Shown: piece by piece, positions 1 to 10,939 of the stretch
How positions within the stretch are numbered: position 1 is the first letter of the stretch
Layout of the letters: every line of letters begins with the position of its first letter
Made by a program: the position numbers and the translations under genes
The notes under the pieces: model-generated
The model's database searches: none
What the model was told of the DNA's origin: nothing
The model's input: only the letters and a program-made list of their open reading frames with translations
Source of the DNA: Anniella stebbinsi
Lineage: Eukaryota; Chordata; Lepidosauria; Squamata; Anniellidae
Assembly: GCA_029215795.1 (NCBI GenBank)
Contig: JARDYH010000002.1
Coordinates: forward strand, 291,865,973 to 291,929,972
Reading direction: 5' to 3'
Length of the DNA: 64,000 nucleotides

Positions 1-762
1 CACCCACTAACAGCGTCTCAGTCTTGTCTGGATTGAGTTTCAGTTTATTAGCCCTCATCCAGTCCATTGTCGCAGCCAGGCACTGGTTCAGCACATCCAC
101 AGCCTCACCTGATGAAGATGAAAAGGAGAATAGAGCTGCGTGTCATCAGCGTACTGATGACACCGCACTCCCCAAACTCCGGATGACTGCACTCAACGGT
201 TTCATGTAGATGTTGAACAGCATGGGGGACAAAACTGACCCCTGAGGAACCCCATACTGGAGAATCCACAGGGCTGAGCAATGTTCCCCAACCACCACCT
301 TCTGGAGCCGACCCCCTTCAAGTAGGAGCGGAACCACTGCAATGCAGTGCCTCCCACTCCCAACTCAGCCAGTCGTCCCAGAAGGATACCATGGTCGATG
401 GTATCGAAAGCCGCTGAGAGATCAAGGAGAATCAACAGAGTCACACTCCCCGTCTTTCTCCTGGCATAGGTCATCATACAGGGCGACCAAGGCTGTTTCC
501 GTACCAAAACCAGGCCTGAAACCCGACTGAAATGGATCCAGATAATCAGTCTCATCCAAGAGTGCCTGGAGTTGGCTCGCAACCACCCGCTCCAGGACCT
601 TGCCCAGGAATGGAACATTTGCTACTGGCCTGTAGTTATTAAGATTTTCAGGGTCCAGGGAAGATTTCTTTAGGAGTGGTCTCACTGCCGCCTCTTTCAG
701 GAGGCCTGGGACCACTCCCTCTTGCAAAAAGGCATTAATCACTTCCCTGGCCCAGCCAGTTG
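1..762 (-). mobile_element. LINE reverse transcriptase fragment, L2/CR1-like, decayed
   Basis: Minus-strand translation in three frames gives a non-LTR reverse transcriptase in order: [80 protein letters not shown], then YADDTQLYSPF near position 110 (catalytic motif YADD). At least two frameshifts separate the blocks, so it is a dead copy. The window edge cuts off the 3' part. Assignment to the L2 rather than the CR1 clade is from memory of motif style and is tentative. Confidence 0.85.
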
Positions 763-808
763 TTCCATCTAATCAAACCTACAAAGTTCTGCTTTGAAGC
801 CTCATATG

Positions 809-1127
809 TAGGCTGACCATATGAAAAGGAGGACAGGGCTCCTGTATCTTTAACAGTTTCATAGAAAAGGGAATTTCAGCAGGTGCTATTTGTATATATG
901 CAGAACCTGGTGAAATTACCTCATCATCACAAAGTTAAAGCTGCAGAAGCCCTGCCCTCTTTTGTACATGGTCAAGAGGACAGGGCTCCTGCCGCTTTAA
1001 CTGTTGTGATGAAGAGGAAATTTCACCAGGTTCTGTATATATACAAACGACACCTACTGAAATTCTCTGTCCTTTGCAATTGTTAAAGATACAGGAGCCC
1101 TGTCCTCCTTTTCAAATGGTCACCCTA
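809..1127. mobile_element. Palindromic hAT-like non-autonomous element, copy A
   Basis: Inverted ends TAGGCTGACCATATG and (reverse complement) TAGGGTGACCATTTG, flanked by a perfect 8-bp duplication CTCATATG at 801-808 and 1128-1135. The 8-bp duplication and the TAGGG start point to the hAT superfamily. The interior is an inverted dimer of a palindromic unit (see findings). It is non-coding and inserted next to the LINE fragment at 1-762. Confidence 0.85.
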
Positions 1128-1155
1128 CTCATATGCAATATATGGATCAGTTCAT

Positions 1156-1427
1156 TAATGTGACCATATTAAAAGGAAGACGGCTTCTGTATCTTTAACA
1201 GTTGTATAGAAAAGGGGATTTCAGCAGGTGTCATTTGTAGGCATTTTCATCACAACAGTTAAAGCTGCAGGAGCCCTGCCCTCTTTTGTATCTGTTCACT
1301 TTAGTATAACTCCGGCAGCTTTTCACCAGGTGCTGAATGCATACAAATAGCACCTGCTGAAATTACCTTTTAAATACTACTGTTAAAGATACAGGAGCCC
1401 TGTCCTCCTTTTCATATGGTCACCCTA
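1156..1427. mobile_element. Palindromic hAT-like non-autonomous element, copy B
   Basis: Same family as copy A, 28 bp downstream. The left end is degraded (TAATGTGACCATATT); the right end is TAGGGTGACCATATG in reverse complement. A 7-bp direct repeat AGTTCAT flanks it at 1149-1155 and 1428-1434, so it is a separate insertion. It is shorter than A through internal loss near 1310-1330. Confidence 0.8.
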
Positions 1428-1879
1428 AGTTCATAGAAGATGTCAATGCTTTAAGAAGACGGGAAGGTAATATTATGAGAATACTGATATGGATCACACT
1501 AGGAACCATCACAGAAGGAAACCTGCATCCAACAGAATGTTATAAATAATACAAGCTGGGAAAATACAGAAACTAATTCAAGTGGATGCAGACATATGGC
1601 AGGGATAGAAACAAACCACAAAATTACATGCCCCTTCTCCCCTCTTCATCACCTATTCCTCCCATAAGCCTTATGCATTCTTAAGGGTTACATTTTGGCA
1701 TTTGTTAACCACAGTTAGCACTTGTTAGGTTTTTCTCTTGACCAGGATTTCGAATTTTCTTCAAACCCTGATTAAGAACAGACTCTGGTTAGTGTTAACC
1801 ATGGTTAGCAGTGCCAATGTAATTCTTCACCCTTTTCTCAAGAGAAACCCCCAAAATTCCATTTGCCAGGGCTTGATAA

Positions 1880-2637
1880 GAACTAAATTACTCAAGTGCC
1901 CAGTTGAGACTTCTTTCACGGAATATTTCAGGGTGGAAGAGGAAATTGGCAGATCCATCCTTCTTGGACTTTATTAATAAGCATGATATAATCTTGCTAC
2001 AAGAGACATGGGCTAGGGAAGACTTAGCCCTGAATGGCTTCGCAGCCTACTCGCTGGAAGCAAATCCAAGCTCCAGGGGAGGACATCCAAAAGGTGGTCT
2101 GACGCTGCTGATCTCTACAAACATCCAAGCTATAATAAACATTAGACTCAACCCTTTGGCCGGTCTTGCAAATGCTTTACTTATTAAATTTAAGTGGGCA
2201 TGGTTACTCATTATAAATGTCTATCTCCCTCCTCGTCAAAAGAAATTGGTGAAGGATACCTGGCTTAGACTAGAAGAATATATTGTCAATCTAACAGTCT
2301 TATACCCAGAAACCTTTGTGATAATGGCAGGGGACTTTAACGTTAGGGCATAATGAAGAAGCTTTATATTCGCATTTCCACATACCCCTGCCTGTAATAG
2401 ATGAGGCCCTGAAATTTCCAGTTAGACGATCTAAAGATAAGGGTTACAATTACACCGGGCTATGTCTCATGCAAATGTTAAACAGGCTCAATTTAGTAAT
2501 TGTTAATGGGAGCGTGGATGGTGATAGCAATGGTGAATTCACTTTCCTGTCCAGTTTAAGGACATCTACAATTGATTATTTTATAGTCTCCCATGAATTG
2601 TTAGAAGTGGTGTCCAGATGTATTGTAGAAACATGTA
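1880..2637 (+). mobile_element. LINE endonuclease-domain fragment
   Basis: Translation from 1904 reads LLSRNISGWKRKLADPSFLD, then DIILLQETW, GGLTLLIS, INVYLPP and MAGDFNVRA: an APE-type endonuclease with the QETW and GDFN motifs. After a frameshift near 2350 it continues to TSTIDYFIVSHELL near 2590. It stops abruptly at about 2637, where an opposite-strand LINE tail begins. The clade is not determined. Confidence 0.8.
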
Positions 2638-4735
2638 TTGTCATCATCATACTTTATTTACAGTCCATAGACCAATTTCAGCACATTTTAAATACAGTTT
2701 AACTCCCAAAATGACCTCCCAAAATGACCTCTTCTGTATAACAAAATTAAGTATAGTTATTTATGAACTAAATATAACAGTAATAGACTTATTAAAATAT
2801 TAAAATAATAATCCACAATATTCTACATGTACATCCCATATGTCTATAGTTCACCCCACTCCCATTAGCACTCTGCATCATATGGCAGATGAAAGATACT
2901 TGGCAACCTGAAGGGTAATTAGCTTATTTTTTTACCCTGCAAGAGTCTTCTTGCCACTGTTTCCAGAGTGTGTTCCTGATATCCCTGGATAATGGGGAAT
3001 AATGGATCGTTTCTTAATCCAGTATAAAAAATACAGCTAAATAATACATACTCAACAGTCTCAATCTCACTATTATTGCAAGGGCAACATCTCCTTCCTA
3101 TTGGGATATTTTTATAACTTCCCTCCAACAACTTGGAGGGAAGGACATTGAATCTACTCAAAGAAAAAGCTCTTCTATATTTAGGACCGTTAGCCATTGT
3201 AAGTAAGGCATTTCTCCTTTGTGGCCAAAGTCACCAAGGTCCCGCACCTGAGGGCAACAGGGGCCACAGGTGGCACTTCACATCGCCTGTAGGTCCATGT
3301 CCATTAGACTTTGCTTAACAAGTCTTTTAACACTTCCCCACTCCAAAGATAGTAACCAAGTAGGGAAAAATCCTAAAGTACAGATCTTTTGTACTACAAC
3401 CTTGGTCCAGGAGGATTCAAAAGAATCCAGCAGAACCTGTGAGACTAGTGAGTTTGGGACAAGTGTATGGTAAAGATGTAACCAGAAGAGTAAGATGTTA
3501 GTCCAAGCCAGACATTTCAGGGAACTTAGACCAGCTTCCAGGTTTAATGTTACTCCAGGAACACATCTTGGGACACCAAAAATCAGTCTCAGAAACTGGG
3601 ACTGAATACCTTCAAGGGAGCCTTTAAAAGTTGGAAACCAAACCAAGGCTCTGAACAGTAACTGAGCTACCAATTTTGCTCTGTAAACCCGTATAGCAGG
3701 GAGGAATTTACCTCCCTTTGAAAAAAAATATTTGATAGCACTGTCCCCGTTTGCTCAGCTTTGGTCCTGGCATATCTGCCATGCTTGTTCCATTTTAGAT
3801 TTTCCTGGAACCAGATACCTAAATATTTATAAGAGTCTACCTGCTCATTTTTTTTTTGCTCCAATAAGCCAGAGAAATCTCCTTTTACTTCTTGCAAAGA
3901 CCATTACTTTTGATTTACAATAATTAATTAATAAACAATTTTCTTCACAGTATTTTGCAAACCCACTTAAAAGCCTCTTAAGGCCCAAGCGGGTCTGCGA
4001 AACTAAAACCGCATCATCTACATATAGAAGAATAGACACCCTTTCTGAACCAAACTTTGGAGGATGAGTTTGATTTTTGTTCAGTACAGACAGCAAGTCT
4101 GCTAAGTAAGATTAAATAGGGTGGGCGCAAGGACACATCCTTGCCTAACACCCCTTTTTGAAGGAAATTCATTGGTTAGATGCCCCTGCTTACTACATCT
4201 TATTGAAACAGAGGTATTGTGATACAGGGATCTAATCAGAAACAATAATCTATGATCTATAGAGAGCTGTTCCAATTTGTTCCAAAGGCGTGTACGTGAG
4301 ATAGAATCAAACGCCGATTTTAAATTTAATAAAAGCAGTAAACAGTTTACCTCCCTTCGGAGCAGTATATTTACTGACTAGGTCGGCCAAGACCAGGCAA
4401 TGATCAATTGTAGAACAATCTGCTTTAAATCCTATCTGCTCCAGGCCAAGAATATTATTTTCACATACCCAGTCCTTTAATTTGGTATTCAAATAGCTAG
4501 CATATACCTTCCCAATTACAGAGAGCAAACTGATAGGTCGATAATTTAATGGATTATCCTTTGGGCCCTTTTTATGAATCGGAATAATAATTGCTCTTTT
4601 CCAGGAACCAGGAATCAAACCTGTTTCATTGATCACCGTAAATAAAAATGCTAGCCCTGGGCCCCACCAGCTAATATTACATTTCAACATTTCCGGTGGA
4701 ATCCCATCTGGTCCCGGGGAAACATGTATTGAATG
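2638..4735 (-). mobile_element. LINE reverse transcriptase to 3' end, minus strand, frameshifted
   Basis: Read from 4735 leftward: PGPDGIPPEMLK, WKRAIIIPIHKKGPKDNPLN, YRPISLLSVIGKVYASYLN, then LLYVDDAVLVSQT at about 4030 (YVDD in place of YADD), thumb motifs DSYKYLGIWFQE, and a cysteine-rich tail CCPCNNSEIETVEYVLFSC at about 3090-3030. The 3' end is AAATAAAGTATGATGATGA at 2656-2638, a short simple-repeat tail. Several frameshifts and stops are present. The 5' end is truncated at about 4735. Confidence 0.85.
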
Positions 4736-6720
4736 TTACTTCTTACTTGCCTCTACCAATTAAACTGAAAATGTAATAGGTAAAGCCTGATTTATTCATT
4801 TATTTGGTTTTCCACTGTAAATGGCTGGGATACACAGCTACATGGAAATAAGATGATCAGGGAAAACTAGGACAGCATTATAATGAAAATATGCACCTAT
4901 ACTTGAGCTTTATTTGAATTTTTGACATTTATCTCTTGGAAAACAGGATGCAACTATTCCAGTTAGTAGGATGTCCTAGTGAAAGCGAACATTTGATGAG
5001 TGTTCACATTCAGTACACTAGAAATCGTTGCTGTAGGGACAAAGAGCCAGTTGTCTCTCTGGAAATTCTCAATAAATAAATAAATTAAATAGCCTGCTGG
5101 ACTAAAATCCTGAAATACTAACAGAGTAATGGAAAAGGCAGTTCCTATTCTGCATTAAAACTATGTAGAGGAGTCAAGTTTTAAGGCAACAGCTCCCTGC
5201 AAACTAAGATGGTTTCACAGTAATGTTATCATTTAAAGCTAACTTTACAACAACTGGCTACAGATTTGTGGTAATCTAGATATCTGCTTCAAATCCAAAA
5301 ACCTATTTATAATCTCTTATTCCTCGAATCCAGCTAGCACATTTAAAGCCTACTTCCAGCCATGTGTTTTTCCTAAATACAGCATTATAAGCTTTTGGTA
5401 ATAACTCTAACAGAAAAGGACATCATATTCAATCAAAACATTTTAAATTCTGCATCTGAATGACTAGAAATTACCCACCAATCCCCAAGTTTACATATAA
5501 AAGTATAAATCAATATAAAATGTAATTTCATCTCATTTTAGCCTGGGTAGGAAAAAAAACTTGACTAGAGTCAGTTGCAACTTACTTCTTGCATTGGTTT
5601 CAATGAATACAAATACAAACTTATTAGCATGCACTGAAGACTGTGTTATATTTTGTAACATGTGTTGATTTCTTTAAATTTCATCCATGGGTGAGGAAGC
5701 TCTTCCTTGTAGACTGCATGCCACCCACAGATCCTCGCCCTTCCTCTTCCTCTTCCTCACCACCACCATCACCCCTGCCCCTCACGAAGCTTCAAAACGA
5801 AACTTCAAAAAAACCTTCCTTTGGCTTCAATGGAAGACTTTCCCCAAGCATAATTCCAATACTGGGAGGTAAATTGGATCACAGGGTGGGTCACATCTGA
5901 GGTGGAATGGGTTAACCCTCCTCATGTGTTGCTTCCCTCTCCTGAAAGAATCCTCCTATGCTACAATTAGACAATTTATGGAAACAACTGTAAACAACTG
6001 TAAAATCAACTCATAACACCATCCATATTCCTCTTGATAAATATCTGGCTAAGTTCCTGATCGTCCCAAATTTCTTAGTGGAATTTCCCTTTCTGTCCTG
6101 ACATTTCATTGCTGCAATTATTCCATGGCCAAAAGTATCCCGCTTACAAAGGAGAAATTAAATGATCATGATTTTCTGTTATTTCCTGCAATTTCATATT
6201 TCCCCCCTCTTGCTTTCAAAACAATTAGCAAATGTTTCAATTCCATCCTGAGATTAGTTTCTTCTATCCTTGGGGAGGGGGGAGGGGTTTCTCAGATGTG
6301 GCCATGGTGACTGCCTGTCATAACCAAGGACGTTTTGTGTCGCCAGCAACAGCAAACCGTTTACTCTTTTCCTATACAAGTCAATGGACCGCATTTCCTT
6401 TGCTAACTTGTCTGGAACAAGAGAAGGGATTGTGCTATTGAGATCTTCTCCCTCACCCCACCCCACCCCACCCCTTTTCCACTTACAATCCTATGGTTCC
6501 CTAAGTTTGGAACAGAGGTGACAAGCATTTTCATGACTGTTGCCTCTTCCTTTACCCCTTATGAGACAATGGAGTGATGTGCTCCAAGTCAATGGACCAT
6601 GCACTTCATTGAATTGTATGCAACCAGAGAACATCAGGCCCTAAAGACAACTCACATCTGAATTTACATGTTTATTTTATCTATATTTAGTAAGCAAGAC
6701 TAAAAGGAAGTGCCATGTTA
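4736..6720. other. HTRA1 intron 1, no recognised feature
   Basis: AT-rich intronic sequence. A short AATAAATAAATAAATT run lies near 5074. A pyrimidine-rich stretch at 5730-5790 gives a serine/proline-rich open frame that looks like chance. A G-rich run lies at 6271-6292 and a CCCCA repeat at 6455-6475. No gene or repeat family recognised. Confidence 0.5.
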
Positions 6721-6724
6721 ATTT

Positions 6725-7340
6725 TGACCACACTTGGAATACTGTGTGCATTTCTGGTCATTGTACCTCAAAAAAGATATTATGGAGTTGGAAAAATATG
6801 CAGAAAAGGACAACCAAAATGATCAAGGGGGTGGAACAACTCTCCTTTGAGAAAAGGTTACAGCGTTTGGGAGTTTTTATTTTAGACAATGCAAGTACAA
6901 AGAGACATGATAAAGATGTACAAAAGTATGCATGGTGTAGGGAAAGCGGATGGAAGAAAAATGTCTGCCTCTCCCGTAACACTAGAACCTGGGGTCATCC
7001 TACGAATCTGAAAGGAATTACTTCTTCACATGGAGCTACTACAAGATCTACTGATGATGACCTCCTTGGATGCCTTTAAAAAGGGATTAGGCAACTTCAT
7101 GGAGAATAAGGCTATCAATAGCTACTAGTCTTGATGGCTGTATATTATCTCCAGGATCACAGGTAATGTGCCTTTGAAGTCAGTTGCTAGGGAACACAAG
7201 CAAGAGTACGCTGTTACATTCATGTCTTGCTTGTGGGCTTCCCATGGGCATCTAGTAGGCCACTGTGCAAACAGAATGCTGGATTACATAGGCCTTAGGT
7301 CTGATCCAGTATGGCTCTTCTCATGTTTATATTCTTATTC
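6725..7340 (+). mobile_element. CR1-type LINE 3' portion
   Basis: Translation in shifting frames resembles the CR1 C terminus (TTLEYCVHFWSLYLKK, then QKRTTKMIKGVEQLSFEKRL). It is followed by a 3' untranslated segment shared with the copies ending near 24295, 43560 and 61960 (TTGCTAGGGAACACAAG, then GATCCAGTATGGCTCTTCTC). The end carries TTCTTAT-like octamers, as CR1 elements do. It is decayed. Confidence 0.75.
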
Positions 7341-7366
7341 GATTAGTGGGTGAGTGTGCTTGTATA

Positions 7367-7399
7367 TTAAACCATATACAAACACTGTATATGGTTTAA
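7367..7399. repeat. Perfect 13-bp hairpin
   Basis: TTAAACCATATAC at 7367-7379 pairs exactly with GTATATGGTTTAA at 7387-7399 across a 7-nt loop. It lies between the CR1 tail and a larger foldback. No T-run follows on either strand that would suggest an RNA polymerase III terminator. Confidence 0.6.
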
Positions 7400-7469
7400 G
7401 TTTTATGTTCAAAACTAATTCAAAGCTTTACTGGGGGGGGGAATTGGAGTAAGTATAAATATTTTAAGA

Positions 7470-7860
7470 CATGCTGGTTCATACATAATGACAACCAATA
7501 GGCTGCTGTGCATGAGCAGGAGAGAACAAGTGTATTTCCTGCAGCATGCCACTTACTTCCACTTTTAGTTAACAACCTACAATTAGCCCATTTGTAAATT
7601 GTTGAGCATGACATGCGAACCCAGGGAGCTAAACAATCCAGCTGTTAATCCTACAACAAACCATGGGTTAACCACCATTGCTCCAGGTTCACACATTGTA
7701 CTCAACAACCTACCAACAGGCCGGTTACAGGTTGCTGAATAAAAGTAGAAGTGGTGAGCATACAGGAGGCAGCACGCTTGCTCTCTCCCACTCAATCCCA
7801 ACAGCCCATGGGTTATTTAAACCATGGGCTGTCATTACATGCAAACCAGGTCATAAACCA
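7470..7860. repeat. Imperfect foldback element
   Basis: The left part (CATGCTGGTTCATACATAAT, AGGCTGCTGTGCATGAGCAG) is the approximate reverse complement of the right part (CATGGGCTGTCATTACATGC). The centre reads CAGCTGTTAATCC and CCATGGGTTAACC. It is non-coding and similar in layout to 8818-9100. Ends are approximate. Confidence 0.55.
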
Positions 7861-8817
7861 ATAACATGCATTTCCCTTACATTGTTTAAATTTTATGGAT
7901 AAAATTAAAGACACTGGAAACTGTTTACATACTAATTTTAATTAACTGAGTTCCATCACATAGCAGGGCTTTCTCATCTCTCCATTCCCTCTTTAGCACC
8001 CTGCACTCTTCCCAAAACCCATTTCAGAAGATTGAGGGACCCATTGGAATAGCACAGATACATGCAGCACACAGAAGTATAGAAGAAAGGAGAAACTGCT
8101 GAAACTCTTCCATTTGCCCAACTGCACCTTTTAATCTAAGCCATAATTATCAGAGGGATAACGGAGTTAATTGCAATTTTGAAACTGCCCAGCATGACTG
8201 GCATTGTATCAATTTATTATATCACTAATTAATTTTATGAAATTGGATTTTTACATCAATGCTTCAGCACTGTATTTGTAAAGGATGGTATATGTTCTTT
8301 ATAAATAAGAGTCTCAGATTTTGCTAAAGTAAAAAATATCCCTAGGTTGGCTACTTCAAGGCTGGAGCCGGCACAGCATGCTGAATTTACATGTGCTCCT
8401 ATGCTCCAGAGATATACTCCTAAATTTCATTGGCTTTCTAAACTCACTTGAGCACAATTCAAGGTACTGGTTTTATCACACAAATCCAATCCAATTGAAT
8501 AACATTTCTAAGAGACATCTTCTTTCGCATTCGCCAGGAAAATGCCCTCTTGATTATTCCATCGGGAGGCCAAGTTCATACAACAAGAGTATGTACAGTG
8601 CATTCTTAACATTCTTCCATTGGAGGCAGGCCAATGCTCAAGTTGCTTTCAGAAAAAAGCAGCACTATTATTGGGTGCTTTACAGCTACAAACAATCTGA
8701 AAGTAGGTTTTTAATGTTTTTAGATTACTGTGCCATGTTAACAATAGTTTTTCAAATACAGGCAAGCTGATCAGCTGGTCATTAAAATGTTGGAAGGTAG
8801 ATCAGGACACAGGGAAA

Positions 8818-9100
8818 ACTCTGTTTGCATGTAACAACAATCTATGGATTAAACAACCCATAGGCTGTCGTGCATGAGCAGGAGAGAGTGTCAGCCACTT
8901 CTGCTTTTAATCAACAACCTATCAGCTGGGTCACACAATGTTGAACGTGATGTGCAAACCCAGAGTACTGGGTTGTTTAGGGTCTGAACAAGCCAGCAGT
9001 TAACCAAATAACAAACCATGGAACTAGCAGGCATGTGGGAGGCAGCACTCTTTGCATCCCACGTCTCTGTCATCTCTCTCCCGTTCGTCATTACAAGTTC
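8818..9100. repeat. Imperfect foldback element, related to 7470-7860
   Basis: It shares GGCTGTCGTGCATGAGCAGG, TTAATCAACAACCTA and GTGATGTGCAAACCCAG with the element at 7470-7860, and has an inverted right arm (CCCGTTCGTCATTACAAG). It is non-coding. Boundaries are approximate. Confidence 0.5.
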
Positions 9101-9187
9101 CAAAAATACAGCCTTTGGGAAAGTCAATTTCTCCTCTCAATACAGGTTATCCCACTGGACTAGGGCAGTGTCAATCAACAGCAGGGC

Positions 9188-9306
9188 AGGTTTCCCCAAC
9201 CTGGTGACCTGGAGATATTTTGGACTACAATTTTTCGCATTCATGCTGGCAGGTAGCTGATGAAAGTTGAAATCCAAAATATCTAGAAGGCAATAGGTTG
9301 GGCAAG
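9188..9306. repeat. Short inverted-repeat element of the 'CTCCAGATG / CAACTCCCA' family
   Basis: A decayed palindrome: CCCCAACCTGGTGACC at the left and GGCAATAGGTTGGGCAAGGG at the right, with TTTTGGACTACAATTTT and GAAAGTTGAAATCCAAAATA as inner arms. The same layout recurs at 18955, 20348, 21293, 47480 and 60303. The size and structure suggest a non-autonomous DNA transposon. Confidence 0.65.
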
Positions 9307-9477
9307 GGAATATACAATACTGATACATCTGCCTGTGACATACTGATTAGGTAGTAGCAAAGGAGCCACACTCTACTGGTTCAATCAAGCGCTTGCAAAA
9401 CCTGAAAGGGGATGAGAACTGTAAAAATAAAAATAGTGCCCTCTCTCAGAAATTGATCTAAAATAGCATACACTTTG

Positions 9478-9605
9478 GGTAGGATCCAATCAGTCATATT
9501 TAGAGTAGACCTATTGAAATAAATGGAACTTAAATTAGTCATAATGAACAAATCCCATTGATTTCAGTGGATCTCCTCTCAATCTGGCTAAGTCTGGATC
9601 TAACC
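9478..9605. repeat. Interspersed inverted-repeat fragment (GGATCCAATC family)
   Basis: GGTAGGATCCAATCAG at the left and AGTCTGGATCTAACCC at the right, with AGAGTAGACCTATTGAAAT and CCCATTGATTTCAGTGG as inner arms. It resembles the short elements at 14785, 15487 and 41131, whose ends read GGCTGCAATCC. Family name not assigned. Confidence 0.5.
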
Positions 9606-9609
9606 CACT

Positions 9610-10560
9610 GGATTTCCAGTTATCAAGGTCATTTTATTATTCTTCATAAGTTTAAACTCAACTATCTGCAATATTGCTTTTGCTGCATCAGGGATGAGAC
9701 CTGCTTTTTCAGCCTCTCCCTTGTGTTCCTACTGACATGCAGACAGAGACCCAGCCAGAGGAAACGCAGGCGTATGCTGATTCTCCAAACACCCCTAAAT
9801 ATCTCATGTTCAAAGAACACACGTTACTGTCAAGGGAAGAAGGTAGTAAAGGAAAATTAAGGATGTCTGAGAATCAGACTGGAAGCCAAGTAACTGGGTA
9901 AACAGGTCAAAAACTAGGCAAGTGGTGAAGTTAAAATCTGTGCTGTATAACTTTATGTAGTAAGTGACTTCAGAGCTGTTGGGAGGGGAAGTGATAAGCA
10001 AACTGTCAGTTTGCCTTATAAATCGAAGCCAACTGAATAAAAGTTATTTGCCTTAGATACAAAGTTTTTTGTCTTTTCACATGAGGAGCCAATTTCCGTT
10101 AACTTCCCATCCATCTACAGCCCCCTGTGTCTTATCCTGCACTACTCCCAAGCATTCCCCAACTCACAGATTTTCAGGAGGCGCAGCAGGCTACAGTGCA
10201 AATGGGGAGGCAGGAAAGCCCTGTTACATTAACATGAACTTTGTGCTGTTCACAGAAGAAAGGTTAGGATCCAGGACCATTTATTTTACCCTTTTACAAC
10301 CAATCCTATACAGTAAGGATTAATGTATAAGATAATGTGTGTGCAGTACTTTGAGCACTTAGAACTGCTAGATGAGGGTTCCCCAATGCAGTGCCCATGG
10401 GGCCTTCTAATGGCACCCCCAAAGCTCTCCACTCCCTGCTACCTTCAAAAACATTTTGCTTAAAACCTTCAAAAATGTTAGAGCACCAGATACGCCTTTC
10501 TGTTCTGAACCTGCTGCAGATCAGTTGTTCATGGGCAGGCAGAGAAGCAGAGTGGCTTTC
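9610..10560. other. HTRA1 intron 1, no recognised feature
   Basis: No gene, RNA or repeat recognised. Open frames here are short and have no similarity I can name. Confidence 0.5.
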
Positions 10561-10935
10561 TTCCCCCTCCTAATCTTCCATCCGCACGGACCTTTCCCCT
10601 TTGTTCTGCCTCTCCCCCCACCCCTCCCAGTCTCTAGTCTCACTATTTCTTTCCCCGCAAGCACTTTCCTTGCAATTTCTCTCCCTTCCCATCACTAGCT
10701 TTTTTTCCTTCTCCCCCTCCTATCCTTGGTCTCTACCTCTTTGCCTTCCTGTTTCGCCCTCCCTCCCAGTCTTTAAGCTCACTATTTCTCTCCCTCCACC
10801 TCTTTACCTTGCTGTTTTGTCCCCTTCCCAACCTCTACCCTTGCTCTTTCTCTGCCCTCTACCCCTTTACCTTGTTATTGTTCCCTCCCAGCCTCTAGCC
10901 ATTATTTGTCTCCCACCACCACCACCACCTCTTTA
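10561..10935. repeat. Pyrimidine-rich degenerate tandem repeat
   Basis: About 375 bp almost entirely C and T on the plus strand, with recurring phrases CTCCCAGTCTCTAGTCTCAC, CTCCCAGTCTTTAAGCTCAC, CTCCCAGCCTCTAGCC and CTCTTTACCTTGCTGTT spaced about 60-120 bp apart, ending in a CCA run. The leucine/proline open frame through it is a composition artefact. Confidence 0.65.
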
Positions 10936-10939
10936 GATC

